Origin: Candidatus Sulfotelmatobacter sp.
Lineage (GTDB): Bacteria > Acidobacteriota > Terriglobia > Terriglobales > Acidobacteriaceae
Length of the DNA: 64,000 bases
Reading direction: 5' to 3'
Assembly (NCBI GenBank): GCA_036500765.1
Contig: DASYBM010000004.1
Coordinates: forward strand, 1,054,001 to 1,118,000
Part shown: positions 16,800-27,675 of the stretch, in pieces
Layout: the number at the start of each line of letters is the position of its first letter
Numbering within the stretch: position 1 is the first letter of the stretch
Notes under the pieces: generated by a model
Databases searched by the model: none
What the model saw: the letters and a program-made list of their open reading frames with translations, nothing else
What the model was told of the DNA's origin: nothing
Position numbers and translations under genes: made by a program

Positions 16800-18731
16800 A
16801 TGTCGTTGCAGCCACCAAAAGTTCAGACTTCAGTTCGCCTCGGAGAGGATTTCGAACTCGATTTCGGCGCCTACAAATTACGCCGCTCCGGTCGTGCGCT
16901 CAAGTTGGAGCGTCTGCCGATGGAGGTCCTTCTGCTTCTGGTTGAGCAGCCCGGCGAACTTGTCACCCGCGAGCAGATTGTCGAAAGAATCTGGGGTAAA
17001 AACGTTTTTCTCGATACCGACAATAGCATCAACGGCGCGATCCGCAAGATCCGCCAGGCCCTCAGAGATGACCCGGAACAACCCCAATTCATACAAACCG
17101 TAACCGGGAAAGGCTATCGCTTCATTGCGCTGGTGTCGTCGCACGATCAGGTAAACCCACAAGCCAGCGTGACCCCCGAGGCTTTGCCTCCGCCGGTTGA
17201 GGTTAAGCGGTTCGCCATCCGCGGGTGGCAGGCGGCGATCTCTCTCAGCCTGACGCTCATAGTTGTACTTGTCGCAGCAGCTGCGGCCTACCGCTTGTGG
17301 CTGCGCCCGTCAGCTCAGCCCTCCTCATCTCATGGAAAACTGATGCTGGCCGTTCTCCCCTTTGAAAATCTCACCGGAGACCCCGCCCAGGAGTACGTCA
17401 GCGACGGCCTGACCGAGGAAATGATCACCGAGTTGGGACGTCTCAACCATGAACACCTGGGAGTGATCGCTCGCACCTCCGTCATGTTCTACAAGCAAAA
17501 TCCCAAGCCTTTAGATCAGATAGGACGCGACCTGGGCGTGCAGTATGTTCTCGAAGGCAGCGTCCGCCGCGACCCCAGCCGCGTCCGCGTAACTGCCCAG
17601 CTGATTCAAGTGAAGGACCAGACCCATCTCTGGGCGCGCAATTACGATCGCCCAGCCGGCGATGTCTTGGCCCTGCAACAGGAAATCACCCAGGAAATCG
17701 CCGATGAAGTTGAGCTCGCTCTGGGAGAGCCGCGTGCGCCCAACGCAGGAGTCCATAACATTGCCGCTTCTACCACGTCCTCTGAAGCCTACGACCTTTA
17801 TCTGAAGGGCCGCTATTTCTGGAACAGACGGACGCCGCAAGGCTTTCAGCAGGCGGCTGATTATTTTCAGCAGGCCATCGCGAAAGACCCGAACTACGCC
17901 CGCGCCTACGCTGGAATCGCGGATACATTTGCGCTCATGAGTACATGGAACGCTGTTCCGCAGAATGAATTCATGCCCCGAGCGCGCACCGCGGCGCTCA
18001 AGGCGCTCGCACTGGATGAAACCCTGGCCGAGGCCCACGCGTCGCTGGCCTTGATCGCCGAGAATTATGACTATGACTGGCAGACCGCGGAGAAAGAGTT
18101 TCGACGTGCGATCCAGCTGGATCCCGACTACGCCACCGCTCACCAGTGGTACGCCGAATATCTTTCCTGGCAGGGACGAGTGAATGAGGCGTTGGCGGAA
18201 AGCGAGCGCGCCCGTCAACTGGATCCGCTGTCGCTGATTATTGCTACCGACCACGGAGCAATTTTTTACTGCGCCCGGCAGTACGACCGAGCCATCGCAC
18301 AATTTCGTGCCGTGCTTGACATGGATCCAAACTTCTCCCGTGCTCACGGCGGCTTGATCGATGCCTATGAGCAAGCTGGCAGGGCGGCGGAGGCCGAGGG
18401 TGAAGTCGACCGCTTCGCGCCTAACGACAGCCCATGGTACTGGGCGCAAAGAGTGAACCTCTACGGACGGTCGGGGCGAACCGCCGACGCTCGACGCGGC
18501 CTGGCGAAACTCGAACACCTGGTTCGCCGTCAACCCCAGCTCGCGACGCCCACCCTGTTGCTCGCCTATGTCGGTACCGGCCAAAACGATCTAGCCATTG
18601 GCCTGCTGCAAAAGGCCTACGCCGAGCATTCCAATGTCGTCACCACCCTGAAGGTTGACCCTAACTACGATGGGCTGCGCACTGACCCGCGATTTCAAGA
18701 GTTACTGCGTCGCCTGGCTTTCCCCGAGTGA
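16800..18731 (+). CDS. CadC-like winged-helix regulator with TolB/FlgO-like and TPR domains
   Basis: 643 residues from ATG 16800 (an in-frame ATG at 16746 adds 18). An OmpR/PhoB-type winged helix lies at about 10-105 (GELVTREQIVERIWGK, then INGAIRKIRQALRDD...GKGYRFI), a single membrane helix at about 140-165, then LAVLPFENLTGDPAQEYVSD and RDLGVQYVLEGSVRR, the FlgO/adenylate-cyclase-associated domain, and a C-terminal TPR array to residue 640. This architecture is one of the commonest regulators in Acidobacteriota: a membrane-bound DNA-binding sensor without phosphorylation. It is divergent from the di-heme peroxidase gene. GGAG eight bases before ATG 16800 favours that start. Confidence 0.85.
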   Translation: MSLQPPKVQTSVRLGEDFELDFGAYKLRRSGRALKLERLPMEVLLLLVEQPGELVTREQIVERIWGKNVFLDTDNSINGAIRKIRQALRDDPEQPQFIQTVTGKGYRFIALVSSHDQVNPQASVTPEALPPPVEVKRFAIRGWQAAISLSLTLIVVLVAAAAAYRLWLRPSAQPSSSHGKLMLAVLPFENLTGDPAQEYVSDGLTEEMITELGRLNHEHLGVIARTSVMFYKQNPKPLDQIGRDLGVQYVLEGSVRRDPSRVRVTAQLIQVKDQTHLWARNYDRPAGDVLALQQEITQEIADEVELALGEPRAPNAGVHNIAASTTSSEAYDLYLKGRYFWNRRTPQGFQQAADYFQQAIAKDPNYARAYAGIADTFALMSTWNAVPQNEFMPRARTAALKALALDETLAEAHASLALIAENYDYDWQTAEKEFRRAIQLDPDYATAHQWYAEYLSWQGRVNEALAESERARQLDPLSLIIATDHGAIFYCARQYDRAIAQFRAVLDMDPNFSRAHGGLIDAYEQAGRAAEAEGEVDRFAPNDSPWYWAQRVNLYGRSGRTADARRGLAKLEHLVRRQPQLATPTLLLAYVGTGQNDLAIGLLQKAYAEHSNVVTTLKVDPNYDGLRTDPRFQELLRRLAFPE

Positions 18732-18903
18732 GCATCTCGAATATTTTTTTGGGAACAACTTGTTTCTTATTTCTGAAGCAGTAGCTGAGGAAATTTTCCC
18801 AATGCCAAGAGGCCCATTCACGGTCATAACGAAATCCGGGACGGCTCCCAGTTCCAAGACTTTTACGCTTACCCGTAAACCGTTTTTCTTAATCGACAGG
18901 AAA

Positions 18904-18930
18904 GCCGCCTCATTGGTGAGGCGGCTTTTT
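18904..18930 (+). terminator. Intrinsic terminator after the CadC-like gene
   Basis: GCCGCCTCA/TGAGGCGGC with loop TTGG is followed directly by TTTTT. It is the clearest terminator in the window. It lies 172 bases after the stop at 18731, and the bases between hold no recognisable gene. Confidence 0.85.
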
Positions 18931-19107
18931 AATGTCGAGAAGACGTTCGTAGGGGACGCAAGGCAAGTCAATGAATCCGAAAGGTGGGCGGGGCTGGCGA
19001 ATAACTGCCGCAAATTCGCGATTACCGTCTTTGTACTTAAAAAGGCGAATAGATGGCGCAAGCTTGTGCTATGGCCTGTTTTCGCCATTCAGCATATAGT
19101 GGCTGCC

Positions 19108-19494
19108 GTGAACTTCAAACTGGACAACGACGAGTGGGAATTGATTTCAGCCGAGGATCGCAACGCGGCTCACAGAGACACATTCCAAATTCCAACACGA
19201 GAAAAACGAGAAAGTCTCGCACCGGGCGACGCAGCAAAGCTGCTGTTTGATATCGAAACACGCGAAGAGGGACGAGTCGTGGATCGAGGGGTTGACCGAA
19301 TGTGGGTAATCGTTAAGGGTCGCACCGAGAGCGGCTATATTGGTGTCTTAGACAGCAATCCCGGCACTGCTGAGAATCTTCACTTGCGAGAAGGCGATAA
19401 CATCACCTTTGGGCCAGAGCACGTCACCGAAATTGGCTCTCCGCCGCGTGAGTACGTGATTAAGAAGTACGGGGCATCCTTTCTTGACGAATAG
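19108..19494 (+). CDS. DUF2314-like protein
   Basis: 128 residues from GTG 19108; the frame is open much further upstream, but that part crosses the terminator at 18904 and has no homology-like sequence. The C-terminal half, MWVIVKGRTESGYIGVLDSNPG then LREGDNITFGPEHVTEI, matches the pattern of DUF2314 (a short beta-rich domain with WV, G-L and GD-F signatures). Members occur alone or beside toxins as presumed immunity proteins; here no toxin is adjacent. The ribosome site is weak, so the start is tentative. Confidence 0.6.
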   Translation: MNFKLDNDEWELISAEDRNAAHRDTFQIPTREKRESLAPGDAAKLLFDIETREEGRVVDRGVDRMWVIVKGRTESGYIGVLDSNPGTAENLHLREGDNITFGPEHVTEIGSPPREYVIKKYGASFLDE

Positions 19495-19574
19495 GGCTAG
19501 GTCAGTTGGCGATAAATCCCCATTACGCTCACCGTCCAATCATCCTGCCGGACCAATGCTTAAGACTTCCTGGG

Positions 19575-19615
19575 CAAAAAAAGCAGGCCGCTCAGGGGGA
19601 GGCTCGAGCGGCCTG
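19575..19615 (-). terminator. Intrinsic terminator facing the OmpA gene
   Basis: Read leftward, a 10-bp perfect stem (CAGGCCGCTC/GAGCGGCCTG, loop of 12) is followed by a run of seven T. It serves leftward transcription from the ompA-like gene that ends at 19762. Confidence 0.75.
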
Positions 19616-19650
19616 GTTGGCGAAGTCCTCCGGGGAGGAGGGTAAACTTA

Positions 19651-19692
19651 TTGTCATCCTAAGGGCCGCGTTCTTTGCGGGCCGAAGGATCT
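19651..19692. repeat. Degenerate TGTCATCCT...GAAGGATCT intergenic repeat
   Basis: Begins TGTCATCCTAAG and continues with GCGGGCCGAAGGATCTGGGCGG. The words TGTCATCC/TGTCATTTCGAGCG and GGATCT/ACCTGCTT recur near 3141, 6057-6124, 22234-22290 and 49411, suggesting decayed copies of one dispersed intergenic family. Confidence 0.4.
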
Positions 19693-19761
19693 GGGCGGGC
19701 TGCGCGACGCGTCGCGTTTTCGGCGACGCAATAATCCGCGCGGTTAGCCCCCATCCTTACA

Positions 19762-20496
19762 TCACATCGATGACGGATTATTCTGCCCTGTGGTCGGCGC
19801 CGGCTGCGTCGTATCGCCCACGGTGTTCGTCATCAGGCGCACATCCACGCGACGGTTGTCGGCCCGGCCATTAGAGGTCTTGTTCGACTCCACCGGTTTA
19901 TCCTTGCCGAGTCCGATCACGTAAATCTTGTGCGCGGGAACGTTGTACTTGGTAGCAAGATATTGGATCACCGAATTAGCGCGGCGCTGGCTGAGATCGT
20001 AGTTGTAATCCGCCGAGCCGACGGAATCCGTTCCGCCTTCGAGCGCGATGATGTAGCCCTTGGTCGAAGCAATACTGGCCGCCAACTGATCGAGCACTTG
20101 CTTGGATTTGTCGGTCAGATTGTCTTTGTTGAAGCCAAACTTCACCGAAGTCTCGGCTACGGCGTGATAGTTGTCGAGATTAGCGACCGTATTGGTCAGC
20201 ACGCCCACGCGGCCATTCGCGGCATCCGCCATCTGCTGCGCGGACGTTGCGGTCTGCCCGGCGGCCTGCGCCTTCTGCTCCACGTCGGCAGTTTTGGTGT
20301 TCACGGCCTGAATGCCGGCTTGGGCGCGCGCGTCAACATCCTTGATGTCCTTGGTATTCTTCGCCGTCAGATCGTCGAGTTCGTTGGTTTTGTTGATCAG
20401 CGGCGTAGTCTGCTGCTTCACATAGTTCTTGCTGGCGCAACCGACAGTGGCCGCCATGCTGATTGCCAGACAAATCGTTAACGAAGTGCGATTCAT
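19762..20496 (-). CDS. OmpA-family peptidoglycan-binding lipoprotein
   Basis: 244 residues. The lipobox ATVGC places the acylated Cys at 20. A coiled-coil region rich in Ala, Gln and Lys (about 35-105) is like that of Lpp/Pal-type proteins, followed by an OmpA C-terminal domain: TSVKFGFNKDNLTDKSKQVL, GGTDSVGSADYNYDLSQRRA, GRADNRRVDVRL. These residues form the diaminopimelate-binding site, so the protein tethers the outer membrane to peptidoglycan. AAGGAGCCTC before ATG 20496 supports the start. A monocistronic unit, with a terminator at 19575. Confidence 0.9.
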   Translation of the reverse strand: MNRTSLTICLAISMAATVGCASKNYVKQQTTPLINKTNELDDLTAKNTKDIKDVDARAQAGIQAVNTKTADVEQKAQAAGQTATSAQQMADAANGRVGVLTNTVANLDNYHAVAETSVKFGFNKDNLTDKSKQVLDQLAASIASTKGYIIALEGGTDSVGSADYNYDLSQRRANSVIQYLATKYNVPAHKIYVIGLGKDKPVESNKTSNGRADNRRVDVRLMTNTVGDTTQPAPTTGQNNPSSM

Positions 20497-20804
20497 AGGG
20501 TGAGGCTCCTTGATGTCTCTCTAATATCTTAAATCCTGCGGGCGCCCGAGGGTGCCAACTAAAACTTGTATCCCTGCTAATCCTGGGAAATGATTCAGCG
20601 CCAATACGAGCCTTACTTGTGCACGGCAGATGCCAGTTTCCCGAACCGGAAACTCATCCATTAAGTATATATTATTCAAGACTTTGGGAGTGAATTGCAC
20701 GCACGCCGTTCGAACAGCGACTTCAGAAAAGCCGCACAAACCCACATAGCGAATGGAAATTTTATACGGTGCGACTCAAATTCCGGCGCCCAGGTCCCAC
20801 TCGG

Positions 20805-21018
20805 CTATCCGCGGGAGAACCCCTTCCGAGAGGATAGGTCGGCGGGCCCGCGAAGTTTGCCGACGTGGCGCATGAATCGCTGCTTTCCCTCCGCGGATTG
20901 CGCGGGCCTCAAGATGGTCGCGGACAAGTCGACTCATCGGGATACCCGTCACCCGCGAGGTTGTCTTAAGCCACGAGAAGATTTCGTCGGGCAGACGAAC
21001 CGTAATCGCATTTTTCAT
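20805..21018 (-). pseudogene. Ribbon-helix-helix antitoxin-like gene, frameshifted
   Basis: From ATG 21018 the peptide MKNAITVRLPDEIFSWL, then TSRVTGIPMSRLVRDHL, is a ribbon-helix-helix (CopG/Arc-type) DNA-binding domain. After RAIRGG the frame becomes Arg-rich and runs to 20776. One base less in GGAGGG (near 20893) restores FMRHVGKLRGPADLSSRKGF and a stop at 20805, which is the expected C-terminal tail of these antitoxins. The tail normally blocks a PIN toxin, but no PIN gene follows. So the locus is an orphan antitoxin that has lost its toxin and carries a single-base insertion. Confidence 0.7.
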
Positions 21019-21062
21019 ACACAAGACGATACGACATATTTCGGCACGTCTCGCGATTCGCT

Positions 21063-22115
21063 TCACTTCCAGATATCCACAATCGGCGCCGCCGCGCGAT
21101 CGTTGGCCGTCAGCGGCTCCAGGCCGAAGTTGTCTTCGATCGTTCGCAGCACGCTGTAATGCGTATAGCGCTTGTCGAGCGCCTTGGGATCCTGCTGATT
21201 CGCGGGTTTCACCATATCGCCCAGAAATAGCGTCAGGATGCGGTTGTCGGCGTTGCCGCCGGACTCGTCGAACGTCACCACCACCAGCGTGCCCTGGCGC
21301 AGCTTTTCTGGAAACGTGTCGTCGAGGAACTTCTTTACCCACGCTCCTGCCGTCTTGGCATTGGTGTCGTGGCCGTCATGATTCATGTTGGGGGTATAAA
21401 AAGAATAAGCGACCAAACCCTTTTTCGCATCCTGCACAAAGAAGTTGTCGGACTTGCTGGAATCGACGTGAATCACGTGATCGCACCACTTTTCCTGCAC
21501 CTCCCGGAAACTCAGAAACGGCACATGCCGTCGCACGTAATTGCCGCGTTTTCCCGACACGCGCTGCGTGGAGAGGTTCCAGGGGCACGTGCCTTCCGGC
21601 AGTTCCTCCGCATACTGCTTGAAGTCGAGGCCGGCAGCGACGAGACGATCGGCAATGGTTCGGTGCGCGGCATCCGCAGGCAGGTTCACCTGGTTGTCCG
21701 CGAACATGCGCCCGCGGCCATGAATTCCAAAATCGGTGCCCGCGACCATCGCCAGATAATTGGGATACGACGGGTGAAACAGGGCATGAAAATTCGTGAA
21801 GCTGGCCCCACCCGCGGCCAGATCCATGAAGCTCTTATCTTTGCTGGCAACTTCATAGTCCACGTTTTCGAGAACAATGATCAGAACGCGATCGAAATGA
21901 TGCGCCTTGGCCCGCGCCGCTGCCCGCGCCGCTTCTTCCGCTTTGCCCTCCGGAGACTTTGTCAGTTGGGGTTGCGACGACTGCGCCGGCGGAGCGGGAG
22001 TAATGCTTTGGGTAAGCGCCGGCGTCGAACCGGCGGACGAGAAGGCAATCAGAGCGAAAGACGCGGCCAGAACCCTCCTGAGGAATACCATCCCTACAAC
22101 GCGACCAAGACTCAT
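21063..22115 (-). CDS. Secreted phosphoesterase-family protein
   Basis: 350 residues. It has an N-terminal signal (MSLGRVVGMVFLRRVLAASF, hydrophobic to about 30), then a Pro/Gln/Ala linker and a charged Ala/Arg/Lys stretch. The catalytic-domain motifs LIIVLENVDYE, HPSYPNYLAMVAG and VVTFDESGGNADN match the phosphoesterase family (PF04185 type) that contains acid phosphatases and phospholipase C. The metal-binding Glu/Asp/His positions appear intact. The ATG at 22115 follows AAAGGTG; longer in-frame starts to 22208 have less support. The protein is presumably periplasmic; the substrate is not determined. Confidence 0.82.
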   Translation of the reverse strand: MSLGRVVGMVFLRRVLAASFALIAFSSAGSTPALTQSITPAPPAQSSQPQLTKSPEGKAEEAARAAARAKAHHFDRVLIIVLENVDYEVASKDKSFMDLAAGGASFTNFHALFHPSYPNYLAMVAGTDFGIHGRGRMFADNQVNLPADAAHRTIADRLVAAGLDFKQYAEELPEGTCPWNLSTQRVSGKRGNYVRRHVPFLSFREVQEKWCDHVIHVDSSKSDNFFVQDAKKGLVAYSFYTPNMNHDGHDTNAKTAGAWVKKFLDDTFPEKLRQGTLVVVTFDESGGNADNRILTLFLGDMVKPANQQDPKALDKRYTHYSVLRTIEDNFGLEPLTANDRAAAPIVDIWK

Positions 22116-22340
22116 CAGCACCTTTTTGTAACACAAGAGCGGGCTATCCCATCCAATTAGAATACAAATGGTAGTGATGCAGTTCAGCCAGACCACGGTT
22201 GTCATCACCAGGGTTGTCGTCCCGAACGGAGCCGTTTTTCAGGCGAAGTGAGGAGCCTGCCCTGAGCGGAGTCGAAGGGATCTCCTTCCTAACCGGCGCG
22301 TCGCGCAAGCCAGACTGCATTCCTGCCTAACACGCGCGCC

Positions 22341-24407
<2,067 letters not shown>

Positions 24408-24893
24408 TTGATTCTAAAGACGGCGATTTGCGACTGATGATTTCAAAAGACTTAGTCGGCAGGCTGAGTACGATTGCTTTCATTTTCCGGGCAGATTTGG
24501 GCCATCGGCACCCTTCATAAAACCCTCACCAGATAGCCCAGGATGCGGCAGGAACGCCGATGTGACTTTTGACCGACCCGAAGTGCATCTATAGTCAAAC
24601 ATCCGCCAAATCGTCTTACAATGGCGCCATTGCGGTATATTGCTCATAGCTATACTTCGGTCGCAAGAAGCTCGGCACTCACGCTGATTCTGCTCGGGAT
24701 AGACGATTTCTACAATTCGGCTCGTAACTTATTGAAAGGCTGAGACCAGCCCAAATCCCTGAGCAATTGTTCGCGATATTTGACCGAATTCCACGCTCCG
24801 GTGCAGATTACCGATGTGTGTGGAATCGGTTCCGCAGATGGGCCGGCAATAGCCCCTGTCGTCGCTTAGGAAAGATATTTCTTGTTAATTCCC
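24408..24893. other. Intergenic stretch without recognisable gene
   Basis: 485 bases between uvrC and the convergent SDR gene. The longest plausible reading frame is 40 codons from ATG 24620 (rightward) with no ribosome site. Composition is more AT-rich than the neighbours. I see no hairpin with T-run, tRNA or known riboswitch; decayed coding sequence is possible. Confidence 0.5.
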
Positions 24894-25655
24894 CTACCTG
24901 CCGCCGCCAATTTCCAAATTCGCGCCCGTCGTGAACGAAGCCTCCGGCGACAAGAGCCAAACTACTCCCTCCGCAATTTCGTGGGGCTGGCCCGGTCTTC
25001 CCATCGGGATGGTTCCCATCAATCGTTGCAAACGGTCAGGATCGCCGTTTGCGGCGTGCAGTTCTGTATCGACCAAGCCGGGAGCAACCGCGTTCACGCG
25101 GATTCCTTCCGTCGCCACTTCGCGCGCCAAACCAACAGTGAAGCTGTTTATGGCGCCCTTCGATGCGGCGTAGTGCACCCATTCGCCCGCCGCACCGGTG
25201 CGCGCCGCGATCGAGGAGATGTTGACGATCGCGCCGCCCGCACCACCGCGACGAGTCGACATGCGGCGCACGGCCTCGCGTGAGCACAGGATCGCTCCGC
25301 GCACATTCACGGCAAAAACCTCATCCACAGCCGCCGCGGTTACGTTTTCTACGCGAGCGAAGCCACCGGTTACGCCGGCATTGTTCACCAGTGCCTTGAT
25401 CGGACCGAATTCGCGCTTCGCCATCTCGAACATGCGCACGATGTCCGCTTCATAAGCTACATTGGCCTGTATCGGGACAGCGCGTCCCCCGGCGGCGACG
25501 ATTTCATCCACTACTTTCTTCGCGGCAGCTTCGCCGGACGAGAAGTTGACCGCAACCGCAAACCCGCGCTGCGCGCCGAGTCTGGCAACCGCCGCGCCAA
25601 TCCCACGGCTGGCCCCCGTCACGATCAGAGCGCCGAGTTCGGATTTGTGGGCCAT
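24894..25655 (-). CDS. Short-chain dehydrogenase/reductase
   Basis: 253 residues, the classical SDR length. The cofactor motif TGASRGIG is near the N-terminus, NNAG in the middle, and the catalytic Ser in NISSIAARTGAAG with Tyr and Lys in YAASKGA. The end GLVDTELHAAN...FTTGANLEIGGGR is normal for FabG-like enzymes that reduce 3-oxoacyl or other ketone groups with NADPH. The substrate is not determined. ATG 25655 is chosen because homology begins at MAHKSELGALIVTG. A two-unit repeat separates it from the mechanosensitive channel gene, which runs the same way. Confidence 0.9.
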   Translation of the reverse strand: MAHKSELGALIVTGASRGIGAAVARLGAQRGFAVAVNFSSGEAAAKKVVDEIVAAGGRAVPIQANVAYEADIVRMFEMAKREFGPIKALVNNAGVTGGFARVENVTAAAVDEVFAVNVRGAILCSREAVRRMSTRRGGAGGAIVNISSIAARTGAAGEWVHYAASKGAINSFTVGLAREVATEGIRVNAVAPGLVDTELHAANGDPDRLQRLMGTIPMGRPGQPHEIAEGVVWLLSPEASFTTGANLEIGGGR

Positions 25656-25664
25656 CAGATTAGA

Positions 25665-25716
25665 GCCTGGAAGCAAGGGGCCAAGTTTGAAGCCTGGAGG
25701 CAAGAAGCCAAGAAAA
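25665..25716. repeat. Two-unit direct repeat (27 bp) between SDR and MscS genes
   Basis: GCCTGGAAGCAAGGGGCCAAG and GCCTGGAGGCAAGAAGCCAAG are offset by 27 bases. Shorter AAGCC words continue to 25727. A similar GCCGAGAGCCCGAAG periodicity occurs at 52545-52605. Confidence 0.55.
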
Positions 25717-25727
25717 GCCAGAAGCCA

Positions 25728-27584
25728 CTACACCTTCGCCGCCTCCCGCCGCCCGTGCATCATTTCCACGACCGCCTCATACAGGCGCTTGCGCGACTCG
25801 TGGCGTTCGTTAGCGCGCGTGATGTAGCGGACGTGCACTTCTATTCCCGCCGCCGTCGGTTGCACGTTAATGCCCGGCACCGCCGAAATCGCCTGCACCC
25901 GATAGCGCGTAGTCGCCTCTTTCCACTCGGCTTCCGCTTTGCCGGCGTTCGCTTCGGTCTCTTTCTCGACCAAGTGCTGAATGCCGTCGATGATCGGATA
26001 AGGATCCTGGCCGGGAGGAATCAGCACTTGCAGTTCATCCCACATCCACTGGCCGGAAGTGGTGAAGTTGAAGAAGTGACCTTCGATGGCAAAACTGTTG
26101 ACGAACGAAACGCGGCGGCCCGTGGGATGTCCGGCATCGGTCCAACTGCCGGTTTCGAGCAGCACCGTCTTCAACAGGCCCACTTCAATTACTTCGCCGC
26201 CCACGCCGTTGATTTCCACCCAGTCGCCGACGCGAATGCCGTTACGGCCCATCAGCACGAACCAACCGAAAAAGGCCACGATGAAATCTTTCATGGCAAC
26301 GGTGAGGCCGGCGCCGGCCAGGCCGAGCACGGTTGTGGTCTGCGTGGGCATGCCGAAGACGATAAAAATTATTGCGATCGCGCCCACGGCTTGCGCCGCA
26401 AATTTCACCACCGCGCGCAAGGTGTCGACGCGCTTGTTTTCGGCGGACACACCAGTGAACAAGCGCTCAATGAAGCGGTCGGCTACATAAACCATGAGCA
26501 AAACCAGCAGAATCCACAGAATCGATTCGACCAGGTTGTGCAACGCCGCCCGCTCGCGGGCCTCGACCAAGGCGATCCAGTTGGCGTAGACGTCGGTCAA
26601 CTGCTGCTCATCTTGCAGCCGCTTACCGAGATCGGCGAGATTTTTCTGGTCGCGGGTGTATTGCTTGAGCGAACCGAGAGCGGCCGTCGCGGATGCCTTC
26701 GATTGGTCGCGGCTGGTCGCGTTGCTGCTTTTCGCAAATCCTTTGGCCTGCTGGCGGGCGGCCTCGCGATTTTCTTTGTCTTTTTCGACTTGCGCGGTCA
26801 GCGCTTGGTGGCGCTGGCTCAGGCGGAGTTGCTTAGCATGGCTCTCGTCCAGCGCCTGTTGTAACTGATTCTGCTTCTCGCGCAGCGCGCGCCAGGCCCG
26901 GAACACGCTCAGCACCGTATGCGCCTGGTAGTCCTGCTCGTGCGGATTCACCGCCGAACCGGTTGCGACTTGCGTATTATGCTCGCCCGCCTCGTGTTCG
27001 GCTTGCAGACGTTTGATCTTCGATTGCGGATCGCCGCCGGCCTGCTCCAGTTGTTCTGCCGCATCGTCCAATTCGTCCTGATCCAGATCCGTCTGCGCCT
27101 TGGCGACGTCGATCTGGTCTTGCAGGTTATCCTTTTGCGACTCGGGCGCAGCCGCCAGTTTCCGCGTGAGCTGCGTTATGCCCTCCTGATCTTCCTTCAC
27201 CCCCTCTTCGGCCTTGCTTTTGCGCTGCAAGATTTGCCTGGCTTCCGGCGACAGCGGCGGTGGATTTTCTTCCGCGGTGCGCAGCGCATCAAGGAAGGAG
27301 AGGTCGACCTCGTGATCCCCGAGTGTCTCCGCCTGATGGGCCAACACCTGTTCTTCTCGCGTGGCCGCAATCGCGGACATGCGCTTCGCGGTCTGGAGCG
27401 GGCGCTGGTCCACCAATGCGCGCGCGGCGGCCAGCGTTTTTACTCCAGTTTTTCTAGCGGACGTTGCCGCCTCTTCCTCGTTCTCGTTCGGAGTGGGCCG
27501 CGCGCGCGTCCACAGCAGTCCGGCGATGGCCGCAGTCACCAGCAGCAGTAGAACGATCGCGGTAATGTATTGCCGGACTTTCAT
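25728..27584 (-). CDS. MscS-family mechanosensitive channel with long periplasmic coiled coil
   Basis: 618 residues. One membrane helix at about 5-26 is followed by an extended charged Gln/Glu/Lys/Ala coiled-coil region (about 60-370), then two or three membrane helices (ILWILLVLLMVYVADRFIE; AVGAIAIIFIVFGMP) and the MscS core: LAGAGLTVAMKDFIVAFFGW pore-lining segment, then GDWVEINGVGGEVIEVGLL beta domain. Large MscS proteins with periplasmic domains (MscK-like) gate under osmotic downshock. ATG 27584 (MKVRQYITAIV) is the preferred start because upstream sequence is not signal-like. It lies downstream of the gene at 27676 in the same direction. Confidence 0.85.
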   Translation of the reverse strand: MKVRQYITAIVLLLLVTAAIAGLLWTRARPTPNENEEEAATSARKTGVKTLAAARALVDQRPLQTAKRMSAIAATREEQVLAHQAETLGDHEVDLSFLDALRTAEENPPPLSPEARQILQRKSKAEEGVKEDQEGITQLTRKLAAAPESQKDNLQDQIDVAKAQTDLDQDELDDAAEQLEQAGGDPQSKIKRLQAEHEAGEHNTQVATGSAVNPHEQDYQAHTVLSVFRAWRALREKQNQLQQALDESHAKQLRLSQRHQALTAQVEKDKENREAARQQAKGFAKSSNATSRDQSKASATAALGSLKQYTRDQKNLADLGKRLQDEQQLTDVYANWIALVEARERAALHNLVESILWILLVLLMVYVADRFIERLFTGVSAENKRVDTLRAVVKFAAQAVGAIAIIFIVFGMPTQTTTVLGLAGAGLTVAMKDFIVAFFGWFVLMGRNGIRVGDWVEINGVGGEVIEVGLLKTVLLETGSWTDAGHPTGRRVSFVNSFAIEGHFFNFTTSGQWMWDELQVLIPPGQDPYPIIDGIQHLVEKETEANAGKAEAEWKEATTRYRVQAISAVPGINVQPTAAGIEVHVRYITRANERHESRKRLYEAVVEMMHGRREAAKV

Positions 27585-27675
27585 AATCTGCGCAAAGCGT
27601 GAGAACAGTTTATAGCACTTCCCAATTGACACCCTTCGTGCGGCTCGTGGGGAAGGAATACTGAGAACTGAGAGC

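Noticed and set aside
17511-18584. Leftward 357-codon open frame opposite the CadC-like gene
   Set aside because: Shadow of a GC-rich coding strand; the sense frame has full domain homology and the antisense has none.
18655-19107. Upstream extension of the DUF2314-like frame
   Set aside because: It overlaps the end of the CadC-like gene in another frame and crosses a strong terminator; only the part from 19108 looks like protein.
20776-21342. Leftward 188-codon frame that includes the RHH domain
   Set aside because: Its first 108 codons are antisense-like sequence overlapping the end of the phosphoesterase gene; the true start is ATG 21018.
24620-24742. 40-codon frame from ATG 24620 in the uvrC-SDR gap
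   Set aside because: No ribosome site and no recognisable protein pattern.
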